DNA from: Asticcacaulis sp. EMRT-3
GTDB taxonomy: Bacteria; Pseudomonadota; Alphaproteobacteria; Caulobacterales; Caulobacteraceae
Direction: 5' to 3'
DNA: 64,000 nucleotides
Assembly: GCF_030027245.1 (NCBI RefSeq)
Contig: NZ_JASERT010000001.1
Coordinates: 2,286,501-2,350,500, forward strand
Below, in pieces: positions 26,116 to 33,291 of this stretch; the first letter of the stretch is position 1, and each line of letters begins with the position of its first letter. Position numbers and translations under genes: made by a program. The notes beneath the pieces are model-generated. The model did no database searches. It was not told the origin of the DNA and worked only from the letters and a program-made list of their open reading frames with translations.

Positions 26116-26753
26116 AAAGTGTCTCCTGAAACCGTAACAAAGGCGGCGCGCAGGCGGGTCAGGCCCAGGCGCAGGCGCGATTTGACCGTGCCCAGGGGAA
26201 TAGACAGGGCGCGGGCAATATCGCCATGCGACAGGTCTTCGTAAAAAGACAGGCGCAGGATGGCCTTCTGCTCCTCCGGCAGTCCTTCGATCAGGGCCGA
26301 CAGGGTGGTGGCCGACTGGGCATCGACCAGTTGCTCATCGGCGGACTTATCATTTTCCGGCTGCCACAGATCTTCGGGCAGGGCCTTGACGCGCTTGACT
26401 TTTCGCGCCTGATCGATGCGCAGATTGCGCGTGATCGAATAGATCCAGGTTGAGGCCGCCGCCTTGGCGGGGTCGAACATATGCGCCTTGCGCCACACAT
26501 TGAGCAGAGCGTCCTGCACCAGATCCTCGGCCTCGGCAGCATTCAGCCCCTGCCCCATCACAAAGGCCTTGAGCCTCGGCGCAAAATGGCTGAACAGTTG
26601 CGCATAGGCGGCGCGATCCCTGTGTTCGGCGATGCGCACGATCAAGACTTCCGCCGAAACTTCCGTTCGGACGGCAGCCACATCAGAGGTCGTTTCGATC
26701 TTCTCATTCATCCGTGCAGAAGACCTGATTGTCAGGGCCTGGTCAAAGGTCAT
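26112..26753 (-). CDS. rpoE: ECF sigma factor, RpoE/ChrR-partner (ECF11-like)
   Basis: An extracytoplasmic-function sigma factor of 213 aa. Region 2 covers ~55-120 (AEDLVQDALLNVWRKAHMFD, ASTWIYSITRNLRIDQAR); region 4 covers ~155-210 (LPEEQKAILRLSFYEDLSHG, IPLGTVKSRLRLGLTRLR). Start is uncertain: ATG 26753 has only AGG before it, and ATG 26711 (MNEKIETTSD) is an alternative. It is followed by its anti-sigma gene with a 4-base overlap. A TGATCC-N18-TAGATT promoter lies upstream, so it probably activates itself. The expected trigger is singlet oxygen or photo-oxidative stress, inferred from the ChrR partner and the neighbouring cfa and DUF1365 genes. Confidence 0.92.
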   Translation of the reverse strand: MTFDQALTIRSSARMNEKIETTSDVAAVRTEVSAEVLIVRIAEHRDRAAYAQLFSHFAPRLKAFVMGQGLNAAEAEDLVQDALLNVWRKAHMFDPAKAAASTWIYSITRNLRIDQARKVKRVKALPEDLWQPENDKSADEQLVDAQSATTLSALIEGLPEEQKAILRLSFYEDLSHGDIARALSIPLGTVKSRLRLGLTRLRAAFVTVSGDTL

Positions 26754-26843
26754 TTTGCCTAATTCATCTTACCCCGGACGAATGACCTGAGAAAGGTGAT
26801 CCGAAGGGGTGGTTCGAGAGAGCAGACTGGTGAAATTCTGTGC

Positions 26844-26873
26844 AATCTACGCACATCTCGGTCAATCGGATCA
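26844..26873 (-). promoter_or_regulatory. Candidate RpoE-type promoter of the sigma/anti-sigma operon
   Basis: On the minus strand TGATCC (26873-26868) is separated by 18 bases from TAGATT (26849-26844). TGATCC with an 18-base spacer is the known Rhodobacter RpoE (singlet-oxygen) promoter form. It lies about 90 bases upstream of the sigma gene start. Confidence 0.65.
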
Positions 26874-26890
26874 CCGCAAAGACGCACGGG

Positions 26891-26920
26891 TGATCCGTCA
26901 TGGCGGCGGGGGCGTACACA
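26891..26920 (+). promoter_or_regulatory. Candidate RpoE-type promoter of the FAD-oxidoreductase operon
   Basis: TGATCC (26891-26896), an 18-base spacer, and TACACA (26915-26920), 30 bases before the ATG at 26951. Same -35 and same spacing as the divergent promoter on the other strand. Confidence 0.65.
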
Positions 26921-26950
26921 ATCTGTAAATAAAATCACGGAAACCAGTAC

Positions 26951-28360
26951 ATGCACGACGGCTTCAGTTCGCATCCTCAGTCCCGCAACGCGCCGCCCCT
27001 TTCCGTCAAGGCGGGCGGCACGCGACGCATCGCGGTGATCGGTTCGGGCATTGCCGGGCTTTCCGCCGCCTGGATGCTCGATTCCCACGCCGAGGTGACC
27101 GTGTTCGAGGCCTGCGACCAGATTGGCGGCCATAGCCACAGCGTTAATGTCGGCACCGACGCTGATCCCCTGTGGGTCGATATGGGCTTTATCGTGTTCA
27201 ACGAGCCCTGCTATCCCAACCTCGTGCAGCTTTTCAAAACGCTTGATGTTGCGCACCAGCTTTCCGACATGTCGTTCGGCGTCTCGATGGATAAGGGGCG
27301 GCTCGAATATTCGTCGCTCGGCCTGCGCGGCCTGTTCGCCCAGACGCGCAACCTGTTCCGCCCACGTTTTTTAAGCCTGCTGCTCGATGTCGTGCGCTTC
27401 TACCGCGAAGCCCCACGCGATCTGGCGGCGCGCAACCGGCCCGGTTACCGCCTCGGTGATTATCTGAAGGATCGCAATTATGGTCGCGCCTTTATCGACG
27501 ACCATCTGTTGCCGCAGGCCGCCGCCATCTGGTCAAGCTCGGCGGCGCAGATCATGGACTATCCGTTCCGCGCCTTCATCACCTTCTTTGAAAACCACGG
27601 CCTGCTGCAAATCACCGACCGCATCCTGTGGCGCAGCGTGATCGGCGGCGCTCAGGCCTATCTGGCCAAACTGAGCGCGCCCTTCGCCCACCGCATCCGT
27701 ACCTCAACCGCCATTACCGGCGTCAAACGCCATGCCCGCGGCGTCACCCTGCGCGATCAGCATGGCCAGAGCCATGAATTCGACGAGGTGATCTTCGCCA
27801 CCCACGCCAATACCACGCTGAAAATTCTCGGCGACGAGGCCAGCCTTGATGAGCGCGCTGTGCTGGGTGCCTTTGAATATACGGTCAATGAGGTGGTGCT
27901 GCACACCGATGAGAGCCTGATGCCCAGGCGCAAGGCCGCCTGGTCGAGCTGGAACTATATTGGCGAACGGACCGAAGACAGCGCGCGCCAGCTCTGCGTC
28001 ACCTACTGGATGAACCTGTTGCAGGTGCTGAAAACAAAGCAGAATTACTTCGTGACGCTCAACCCCACCCATCCGGTCGATCCACAAAAAACCCTCAAAC
28101 GCATCGCCTTCGATCATCCCCTGTTCACTGCCGAAGCTATCGCGGCGCAAGCCGAGCTGGCCAGCCTTCAGGGCGTCCGCCATAGCTGGTTCTGCGGGGC
28201 CTATTTCGGTTCGGGCTTTCATGAAGACGGCCTGCAATCGGGACTGGCCGTGGCCGAAGCCCTTTCGGGCCAGCGCCGTCCGTGGGATTTCGACTGGGCA
28301 CAAAGCCGCATCGGCTATAATCCGTGGGTGAAGGATTCGCTGTTGCAGGCGGCAGAATGA
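26951..28360 (+). CDS. FAD/NAD(P)-binding amine-oxidase-like oxidoreductase
   Basis: A 469-residue flavoprotein. The Rossmann FAD-binding motif is at ~28-60 (RIAVIGSGIAGLSAAWMLD, then VTVFEACDQIGGHSHSV), and the C-terminal end has the FAD-contact block YFGSGFHEDGLQSGLAVAE. No signal peptide is evident. In ECF-ChrR regulons this protein, DUF1365 and Cfa occur together, and a role in modifying membrane fatty acids has been proposed for such sets; the exact reaction here is inference. Its stop overlaps the next start (ATGA), and it follows a TGATCC-type promoter. Confidence 0.88.
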   Translation: MHDGFSSHPQSRNAPPLSVKAGGTRRIAVIGSGIAGLSAAWMLDSHAEVTVFEACDQIGGHSHSVNVGTDADPLWVDMGFIVFNEPCYPNLVQLFKTLDVAHQLSDMSFGVSMDKGRLEYSSLGLRGLFAQTRNLFRPRFLSLLLDVVRFYREAPRDLAARNRPGYRLGDYLKDRNYGRAFIDDHLLPQAAAIWSSSAAQIMDYPFRAFITFFENHGLLQITDRILWRSVIGGAQAYLAKLSAPFAHRIRTSTAITGVKRHARGVTLRDQHGQSHEFDEVIFATHANTTLKILGDEASLDERAVLGAFEYTVNEVVLHTDESLMPRRKAAWSSWNYIGERTEDSARQLCVTYWMNLLQVLKTKQNYFVTLNPTHPVDPQKTLKRIAFDHPLFTAEAIAAQAELASLQGVRHSWFCGAYFGSGFHEDGLQSGLAVAEALSGQRRPWDFDWAQSRIGYNPWVKDSLLQAAE

Positions 28361-29154
28361 GCATGGAAGCGGCCATCTATACCGGCGACGTCGTTCATCA
28401 GCGCTTTGCGCCGAAGCGACACCGCCTGAACTATCGCATTTTTCAGGTGCTGTTCGATCTCGACCGGCTGGATGAGCTGAAAGCCTTGCGGCTTTTATCG
28501 CATAACCGCTTTAATTTGTTCGGTTTTTATGATGCCGATCACGGCCCCGACAAGGCGCAGGCGAAGGCCGCACCGCTGAAAGACCGCATGGTGGCGCTGC
28601 TGCGCAGCCACGGTCTTTATGAGCCGGGCGACCGTTTGTTCCTGCTGGCCATGCCGCGCGTGCTCGGTTTCGTATTCAATCCGATCAGCCTCTATTTCGT
28701 GCAAACCGCCGATGGCGCGCAGCGCGCGATTGTTTATGAGGTCAATAATACGTTTGGCGACCGCCATGCTTACGTCTTGCCCGTTTACAGCCAGAACCGC
28801 CATATCCGTCAGACCAGCGACAAAAAACTGCATGTGTCGCCCTTTATGGACATGGACATGACCTATCGTTTTGATCTCAATGCGCCCGATGAGCGCTTTT
28901 GGCTCAATATCCGCGTCGATCAGCAAAAGACTGATACGCCGATGCTATTCGCCGCTTTCACCGCCGTCCGCCGCCCGCTGAAGGACGCCGAACTGTGGCG
29001 GCTGTTCATTGTCATGCCGCTGCTCACCCTCAAGGTGGTGGCCGGGATTCACTGGGAGGCGGTTTTGCTGCTGGCCAAGGGGCTGCGCCTCAAACCGGAT
29101 CCTAAAAAGGCCGCAGCGGCTGCCGAAAACGCCAAGTTCAGCGCGACACAATGA
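28357..29154 (+). CDS. DUF1365 domain protein
   Basis: Start ATG 28357 overlaps the preceding stop by 4 bases; the longer in-frame start at 28324 lies within the FAD gene. 265 aa. Diagnostic blocks are AIYTGDVVHQRFAPKRHRLNY, FVFNPISLYF and KKLHVSPFMDMDMTYRF, all characteristic of DUF1365. The family is regularly paired with an FAD oxidoreductase and a cyclopropane-fatty-acid-synthase-like enzyme, suggesting lipid modification. Its biochemistry is not visible in the sequence. The next gene again overlaps by 4 bases. Confidence 0.9.
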   Translation: MSMEAAIYTGDVVHQRFAPKRHRLNYRIFQVLFDLDRLDELKALRLLSHNRFNLFGFYDADHGPDKAQAKAAPLKDRMVALLRSHGLYEPGDRLFLLAMPRVLGFVFNPISLYFVQTADGAQRAIVYEVNNTFGDRHAYVLPVYSQNRHIRQTSDKKLHVSPFMDMDMTYRFDLNAPDERFWLNIRVDQQKTDTPMLFAAFTAVRRPLKDAELWRLFIVMPLLTLKVVAGIHWEAVLLLAKGLRLKPDPKKAAAAAENAKFSATQ

Positions 29155-30011
29155 CGATGAGCCGACGTAACCTGCTCAGTTTGCTGGGGCTGGGGCCGCT
29201 GCTGGCCGCCTGCAATACGCTCAGCCTGTTTAATACCTTCACCCCCAAGGAGAGCGGCGTCAAACGCATCGCCCGCGACATCGCCTTTGGCGCTGATCCG
29301 CGCCAGACCTATGATCTCTATGCGCCGAAAGACGCCACAGGCCCCTTGCCCGTACTCGTCTTCTTCTATGGCGGCGGCTGGAACAGTGGCTCGAAAAACG
29401 ACTATGTCTGGATGGGCCACGCCCTGGCCGCTATGGGGTATCTGGTGGCCATTCCCGATTACCGGCTGGTGCCGCAGGTCGTCTATCCGGCCTTTCTCGA
29501 CGATAATGCCGCTGCCATTCATCACCTGATGGCCCATGCGGCCGATCATGGCGGCAATCCGGCCCGGCTTGGCGTTTGCGGCCATTCCGCCGGTGCCTAT
29601 GCAGCGGTGATGATGGCGCTGGATCCGGCCTATTTTGGCCCGAGGAGCGGCCATTCAGCCATAGCCGCCTGCGCCGGGATTTCGGGCCCCTATGACTTCT
29701 ATCCGTTCGATGTGGCAGCCTCGGAAGATGCCTTTGGGGCTTGGCCGCACCCGCTGGAAACCCAGCCCGTCGCTTACGCCGCGCCCACAAATACGGCCTT
29801 TTTGCTGATGCAGAGCCGCGCCGACAAGATCGTCGGCACGCGCAATGCCGTCAATCTTGAGGCCAGACTGAAAGCGCAAGGTTGCGATGTCCGCCTGCTG
29901 ATGTTCGAGGATTTAAGCCACGAAGATATGGCGGCGGCCTTTTCCCTGCCGTTTCGCGGCAAGGGGCCACTCTATACCGATCTGCAAACCTTTCTGGCGC
30001 GTACGCTTTAG
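29151..30011 (+). CDS. Alpha/beta-hydrolase lipoprotein (carboxylesterase-like)
   Basis: A 286-residue alpha/beta hydrolase. The N-terminus SRRNLLSLLGLGPLLAAC combines a twin-arginine-like start and a lipobox-like LAAC, so it is probably a membrane-anchored lipoprotein. Oxyanion-hole motif FFYGGGWNSGS is near residue 64; the nucleophile elbow GHSAGAYAA is near 145; the catalytic His is probably in EDLSHEDMA near the C-terminus. Its start overlaps the DUF1365 stop by 4 bases, so it is the last gene of the FAD-DUF1365 operon and may act on lipids or esters in the same stress response. Confidence 0.85.
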   Translation: MTMSRRNLLSLLGLGPLLAACNTLSLFNTFTPKESGVKRIARDIAFGADPRQTYDLYAPKDATGPLPVLVFFYGGGWNSGSKNDYVWMGHALAAMGYLVAIPDYRLVPQVVYPAFLDDNAAAIHHLMAHAADHGGNPARLGVCGHSAGAYAAVMMALDPAYFGPRSGHSAIAACAGISGPYDFYPFDVAASEDAFGAWPHPLETQPVAYAAPTNTAFLLMQSRADKIVGTRNAVNLEARLKAQGCDVRLLMFEDLSHEDMAAAFSLPFRGKGPLYTDLQTFLARTL

Positions 30012-30088
30012 GCGCATGACCTATTGATGAACGAGCCGAGGTCTGCGCTGGTTCGGCGGAAAAGCCGCCGCCGTTCATCCTTACCCTT

Positions 30089-31432
30089 ATGAAACATCTC
30101 GTCCTGCCTGCGCTGGCTACCGCGCTCATAAATATCCCCGCCCCTGTTCTGGCCCATGATATCTGGTTTGGCGCCGACCTGTCTTACGTCAATGAGATGA
30201 AGGATTGCGGCGCCCAATACAGCTATGAGGGCCTGAGCGACCCCTATGCCATCTTCGCCAAAGCCGGCACCAATCTCGTGCGCGTGCGCATCTGGGTCAA
30301 TGCGGGCTGGACCCACTATTCCAACCTTCCCGATGTCGAAAAGACCATCCGCGCCGCCCGTGCCAACGGCATGAAGGTGCTGCTTGATTTCCACTATTCC
30401 GACGACTGGGCTGATGGCGGCAAACAGATCGTGCCCGCCGCCTGGGCAAGGCTTGACGAAGACGGACAGGTGAAGGCGCTTTACCACTATACGCTGAACA
30501 CGCTCGACGCCCTGAAGGCCCAGGGCCTCATGCCCGATATGGTGCAGGTGGGAAACGAGACTAATGGCGAAATCCTGCAAACCGAGCCACAAAAGGACGT
30601 GCCTATCCACTGGGCGCGCAATGCGAAGCTGTTCAATGCCGGAATCAAGGCCGTGCATGAGGCTTCCGCCGACAGCGCCATCAAGCCGCAGATCATGCTG
30701 CATATCGCCCAGCCGGAAAATGTCGAGGCGTGGTTCGATGCCGCCACCAAAGCGGGCGTCACCGGTTACGATATTATCGGCATGAGCTATTACAGCAAGT
30801 GGTCAGAGGAAAACCTGACAGGGCTTGCCGCCACGATCCGCCGTGTTCACGCCAAATTCGGCAAGGCGGTGGTGGTGGTCGAAACCGGATACGCCTTCAC
30901 CGACGCTTTCAATGACAAAGCCCCCAATCTGCTCGGCTCCGATTCGGCCCTGAAAGGCTATCCGGTCACGCCGCAGGGGCAGGCCCTTTATATGCACGAT
31001 CTGATGCAGGATGTGCTCGATGCGGGCGGCGAAGGCGTCGTCTATTGGGAACCGGCCTGGGTCTCGACCAAATGCCATACGCGCTGGGCGCAAGGGTCAG
31101 ACTGGGAAAATGCTGCCTTTTTTGACTTTAAGGGCCAGGCCCTGCCCGCGCTCGACTGGGCGAAAGCCGCCTATGTGCTGCCGGTCGAGGTCAGATTCAG
31201 CGTGCCCGATACGGGCCAGTCCGCGCAATATGTGGCGGGTGACTTCAGCGGCGGCATCATCGTGACCATGCAGCGCGACGGCGCGAATTTTACCTACCGG
31301 ACATGGTTGCGTCCCGGCAGCACGGTTGTGGCCGCCACCGCGACAAGCGCCGAAGCTGTGGGCGATGCTGAAGCCCTGAAGATGACCATTCCGCAAGCTG
31401 GCGGCACGCTTGTGCTGGCCGCGCCACATTGA
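30089..31432 (+). CDS. Arabinogalactan endo-beta-1,4-galactanase (GH53)
   Basis: An exported endo-galactanase that cuts the beta-1,4-galactan side chains of pectin. Signal peptide ~1-23 (ending VLAH). The GH53 (beta/alpha)8 catalytic domain covers ~25-365 and opens with GADLSYVNEMKDCGAQY. The acid/base Glu157 lies in QVGNETNGE and the nucleophile Glu265 in VVVETGYAF. A short beta-rich tail (~370-447) may be a small accessory domain. It heads a run of carbohydrate genes with its own ECF-FecR-receptor regulator directly downstream. Confidence 0.95.
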   Translation: MKHLVLPALATALINIPAPVLAHDIWFGADLSYVNEMKDCGAQYSYEGLSDPYAIFAKAGTNLVRVRIWVNAGWTHYSNLPDVEKTIRAARANGMKVLLDFHYSDDWADGGKQIVPAAWARLDEDGQVKALYHYTLNTLDALKAQGLMPDMVQVGNETNGEILQTEPQKDVPIHWARNAKLFNAGIKAVHEASADSAIKPQIMLHIAQPENVEAWFDAATKAGVTGYDIIGMSYYSKWSEENLTGLAATIRRVHAKFGKAVVVVETGYAFTDAFNDKAPNLLGSDSALKGYPVTPQGQALYMHDLMQDVLDAGGEGVVYWEPAWVSTKCHTRWAQGSDWENAAFFDFKGQALPALDWAKAAYVLPVEVRFSVPDTGQSAQYVAGDFSGGIIVTMQRDGANFTYRTWLRPGSTVVAATATSAEAVGDAEALKMTIPQAGGTLVLAAPH

Positions 31433-31528
31433 TTTTAATTATCATATAATATCCTGACACGAGTCAAAAACCATGTTACCTATCCTGTATAAAACCGGCA
31501 TGGCCGCGCTCAGCGCGCCACAAAGCCG

Positions 31529-31582
31529 CGACAGGGTCAAAGGCCTGGACAGGGCCAAAGGCCTCGACAGGGAAAGTGGAAA
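31529..31582 (+). repeat. Three tandem 18-bp repeats upstream of the ECF sigma gene
   Basis: Units 31529-31546, 31547-31564 and 31565-31582 share the form CGACAGGGNCAAAGGCCT (third unit degenerate). They end 5 bases before the sigma-factor ATG at 31588, so they include its ribosome-binding site. Confidence 0.7.
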
Positions 31583-31587
31583 AGACA

Positions 31588-32169
31588 ATGGCGGATGTCT
31601 TGGAAGGTGTAAGTGCAGGCGGGGTTGCAGCGGAAAGAGATCTGCGTCACGCCGAACTCCTGGCCTTTGTGGCCGCTCATATATTGCCGCACGAAAGCGC
31701 CTTGCGCGGCTGGCTGGCGCGCTTGGGTGTCAAATCCGGCGAACGGGATGATATTGTGCAGGAAGTCTATTGCCGCCTTTTGCGCCTTGATGCCGTGGCG
31801 CACATCACCGAACCGCGCGCCTATCTTTTTCGCAGCGCGCGCAATGTCGTGCTGGAGCAGGCGCGGCGCAACCGCGTCGTTTCGATCACCACCATGCAGA
31901 ATATAGATGAGCTGGGCATGGCCGATAGTGGCCCCGATCCTGAGGCCGCCACCTCTGTGCGCGCCGAGCTGAAGCGCGCGCTGGGCCTGATCGCGCGCCT
32001 GCCCGAACGCTGCCGGCGCGTCTTTGAGATGCGCAAAATCCACGGCCTGTCGCAGATGGAGACGGCGCGTGCCCTGCATGTCAGCGAAAATATCGTCGAA
32101 AAGGAAACGGCGCGCGGCTTAAGCCTCGTTCTGCGCTATCTGGGTGAGGCCGGGCATGTCGCGGATTGA
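31588..32169 (+). CDS. FecI-like ECF sigma factor
   Basis: An ECF sigma factor of the iron-starvation/FecI type, 193 aa from ATG 31588, which has GGAAAAG upstream; a GTG at 31576 is less likely. Region 2 (~35-100) contains ERDDIVQEVYCRLLRLD and EPRAYLFRSARNVVLEQARR. Region 4 (~130-185) contains LPERCRRVFEMRKIHGLSQM, followed by the HTH VSENIVEKETARGL. The fecR gene overlaps its 3' end by 14 bases and a receptor with an STN domain follows, giving a complete cell-surface signalling trio. Confidence 0.92.
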   Translation: MADVLEGVSAGGVAAERDLRHAELLAFVAAHILPHESALRGWLARLGVKSGERDDIVQEVYCRLLRLDAVAHITEPRAYLFRSARNVVLEQARRNRVVSITTMQNIDELGMADSGPDPEAATSVRAELKRALGLIARLPERCRRVFEMRKIHGLSQMETARALHVSENIVEKETARGLSLVLRYLGEAGHVAD

Positions 32170-33103
32170 CGAAGAGGCCGCCGCCTGGCTGGCGCGCCGC
32201 CGCAGGGCACGAAGTCCGGACGCGATTCACCCCGATGATGCCGCCGAAGCCCGTTTCCGCCTGTGGTATGAGGCCGATCCGCGCCATCGCGGCGCTTATC
32301 TGCGCGCCGAGGCCGCCTGGCTGATGCTCGATTCTGCGCGCGGCATGGCGCTGGCCCAACGCAAGCCCGGCATTGATCGCCGCCTGCTGCTGAGCGGGGC
32401 CGCCGCCGCCAGCCTGGCCGGGGTCGTGGCGGTTGGTATCAGCCGTTCACGCCTGAGCTTTGCCACCGAACGCGGCGAACTGCGCAATGTGCCGCTGGGC
32501 GACAAATCTCTGGCGGCGATCAATACCGATAGCCAGATCGAGGTCGATATGACCGAAAGTTTGCGCCATGTGCAGCTTGTCAAAGGCGAGGCGTGGTTTC
32601 AGGTCGCCAAAAACCCCGATGCGCCCTTCGTGGTGTCGGCAGGCGATGTGCGCGTGCGGGCGGTCGGCACAGCCTTTGGCGTACGCCGCCATGATCATGG
32701 CGCCGATGTGCTGGTCACCGAAGGCACGGTCGAAACCTGGCGCGTTGGCGAACCCGGCAAGCGCACACGCCTGACTGCCGGCAACGAAGCCTTCGTGCCC
32801 TATGCCGCCGCCACGGTGGATGTCGCCTTCCATCCCGGTGAGGTGACGCGCAAACTGGCCTGGCGCGAGCGTGAGATCATCCTCAAGGAAGAAAGCCTGG
32901 CCGATGCGGCAGCGGAATTCAACCGCTACAACACCACCCAGATCGTCATCAGCGATCCCGAACTGGCCAGTCGCAAACTGGTGGGCGGGTTCCGTGTTGA
33001 CCAGCCCGACAGTTTCGCCCGCGCCGTCCATGCCGCGCTCGATGTGCCGGTCAGCATCGCCGATGACCGCATCACGATTGGCGTGGCAAGCGGCGTCTCA
33101 TAA
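32156..33103 (+). CDS. FecR-type transmembrane anti-sigma regulator
   Basis: Start ATG 32156 (MSRIDEEAAAWLARRR) with GAGG 7 bases upstream; a GTG at 32144 is also in frame. The N-terminal cytoplasmic FecR domain (~1-75, with WYEADPRHRGAYLRAEAAW) binds the sigma factor. One membrane helix is near 80-100 (LLLSGAAAASLAGVVAVG). The periplasmic FecR/STN-contact domain (~105-315) includes TERGELRNVPLGDKS and KGEAWFQVAKNPDAPF. 315 aa. It should relay the receptor's bound state to the sigma factor. Confidence 0.92.
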   Translation: MSRIDEEAAAWLARRRRARSPDAIHPDDAAEARFRLWYEADPRHRGAYLRAEAAWLMLDSARGMALAQRKPGIDRRLLLSGAAAASLAGVVAVGISRSRLSFATERGELRNVPLGDKSLAAINTDSQIEVDMTESLRHVQLVKGEAWFQVAKNPDAPFVVSAGDVRVRAVGTAFGVRRHDHGADVLVTEGTVETWRVGEPGKRTRLTAGNEAFVPYAAATVDVAFHPGEVTRKLAWREREIILKEESLADAAAEFNRYNTTQIVISDPELASRKLVGGFRVDQPDSFARAVHAALDVPVSIADDRITIGVASGVS

Positions 33104-33291
33104 TTGTCACAAAAATGATTGACCTGAAAATTTATCGTATAATTTCGGCGGAAACTCCCTCGCCTTGCATCTGATCCTTGTGAAGGCGGCCACAACGCCT
33201 TTTGACCAAAGCGCTGTTCAGGCAGATCTGGAGAGCGTGGCAAAGCAAAAATCAGGGCGCTCAACGCCCTGAAAACAACAGGGAACAGATT

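Noticed and set aside
26797..26826. Third TGATCC promoter in the ECF intergenic region
   Set aside because: The -35 is present but the sequence 18 bases on is AGCAGA, without the TA start seen in the other two.
31529..31582. CRISPR array
   Set aside because: Contiguous 18-bp units with no spacers and no cas genes; a simple tandem repeat.
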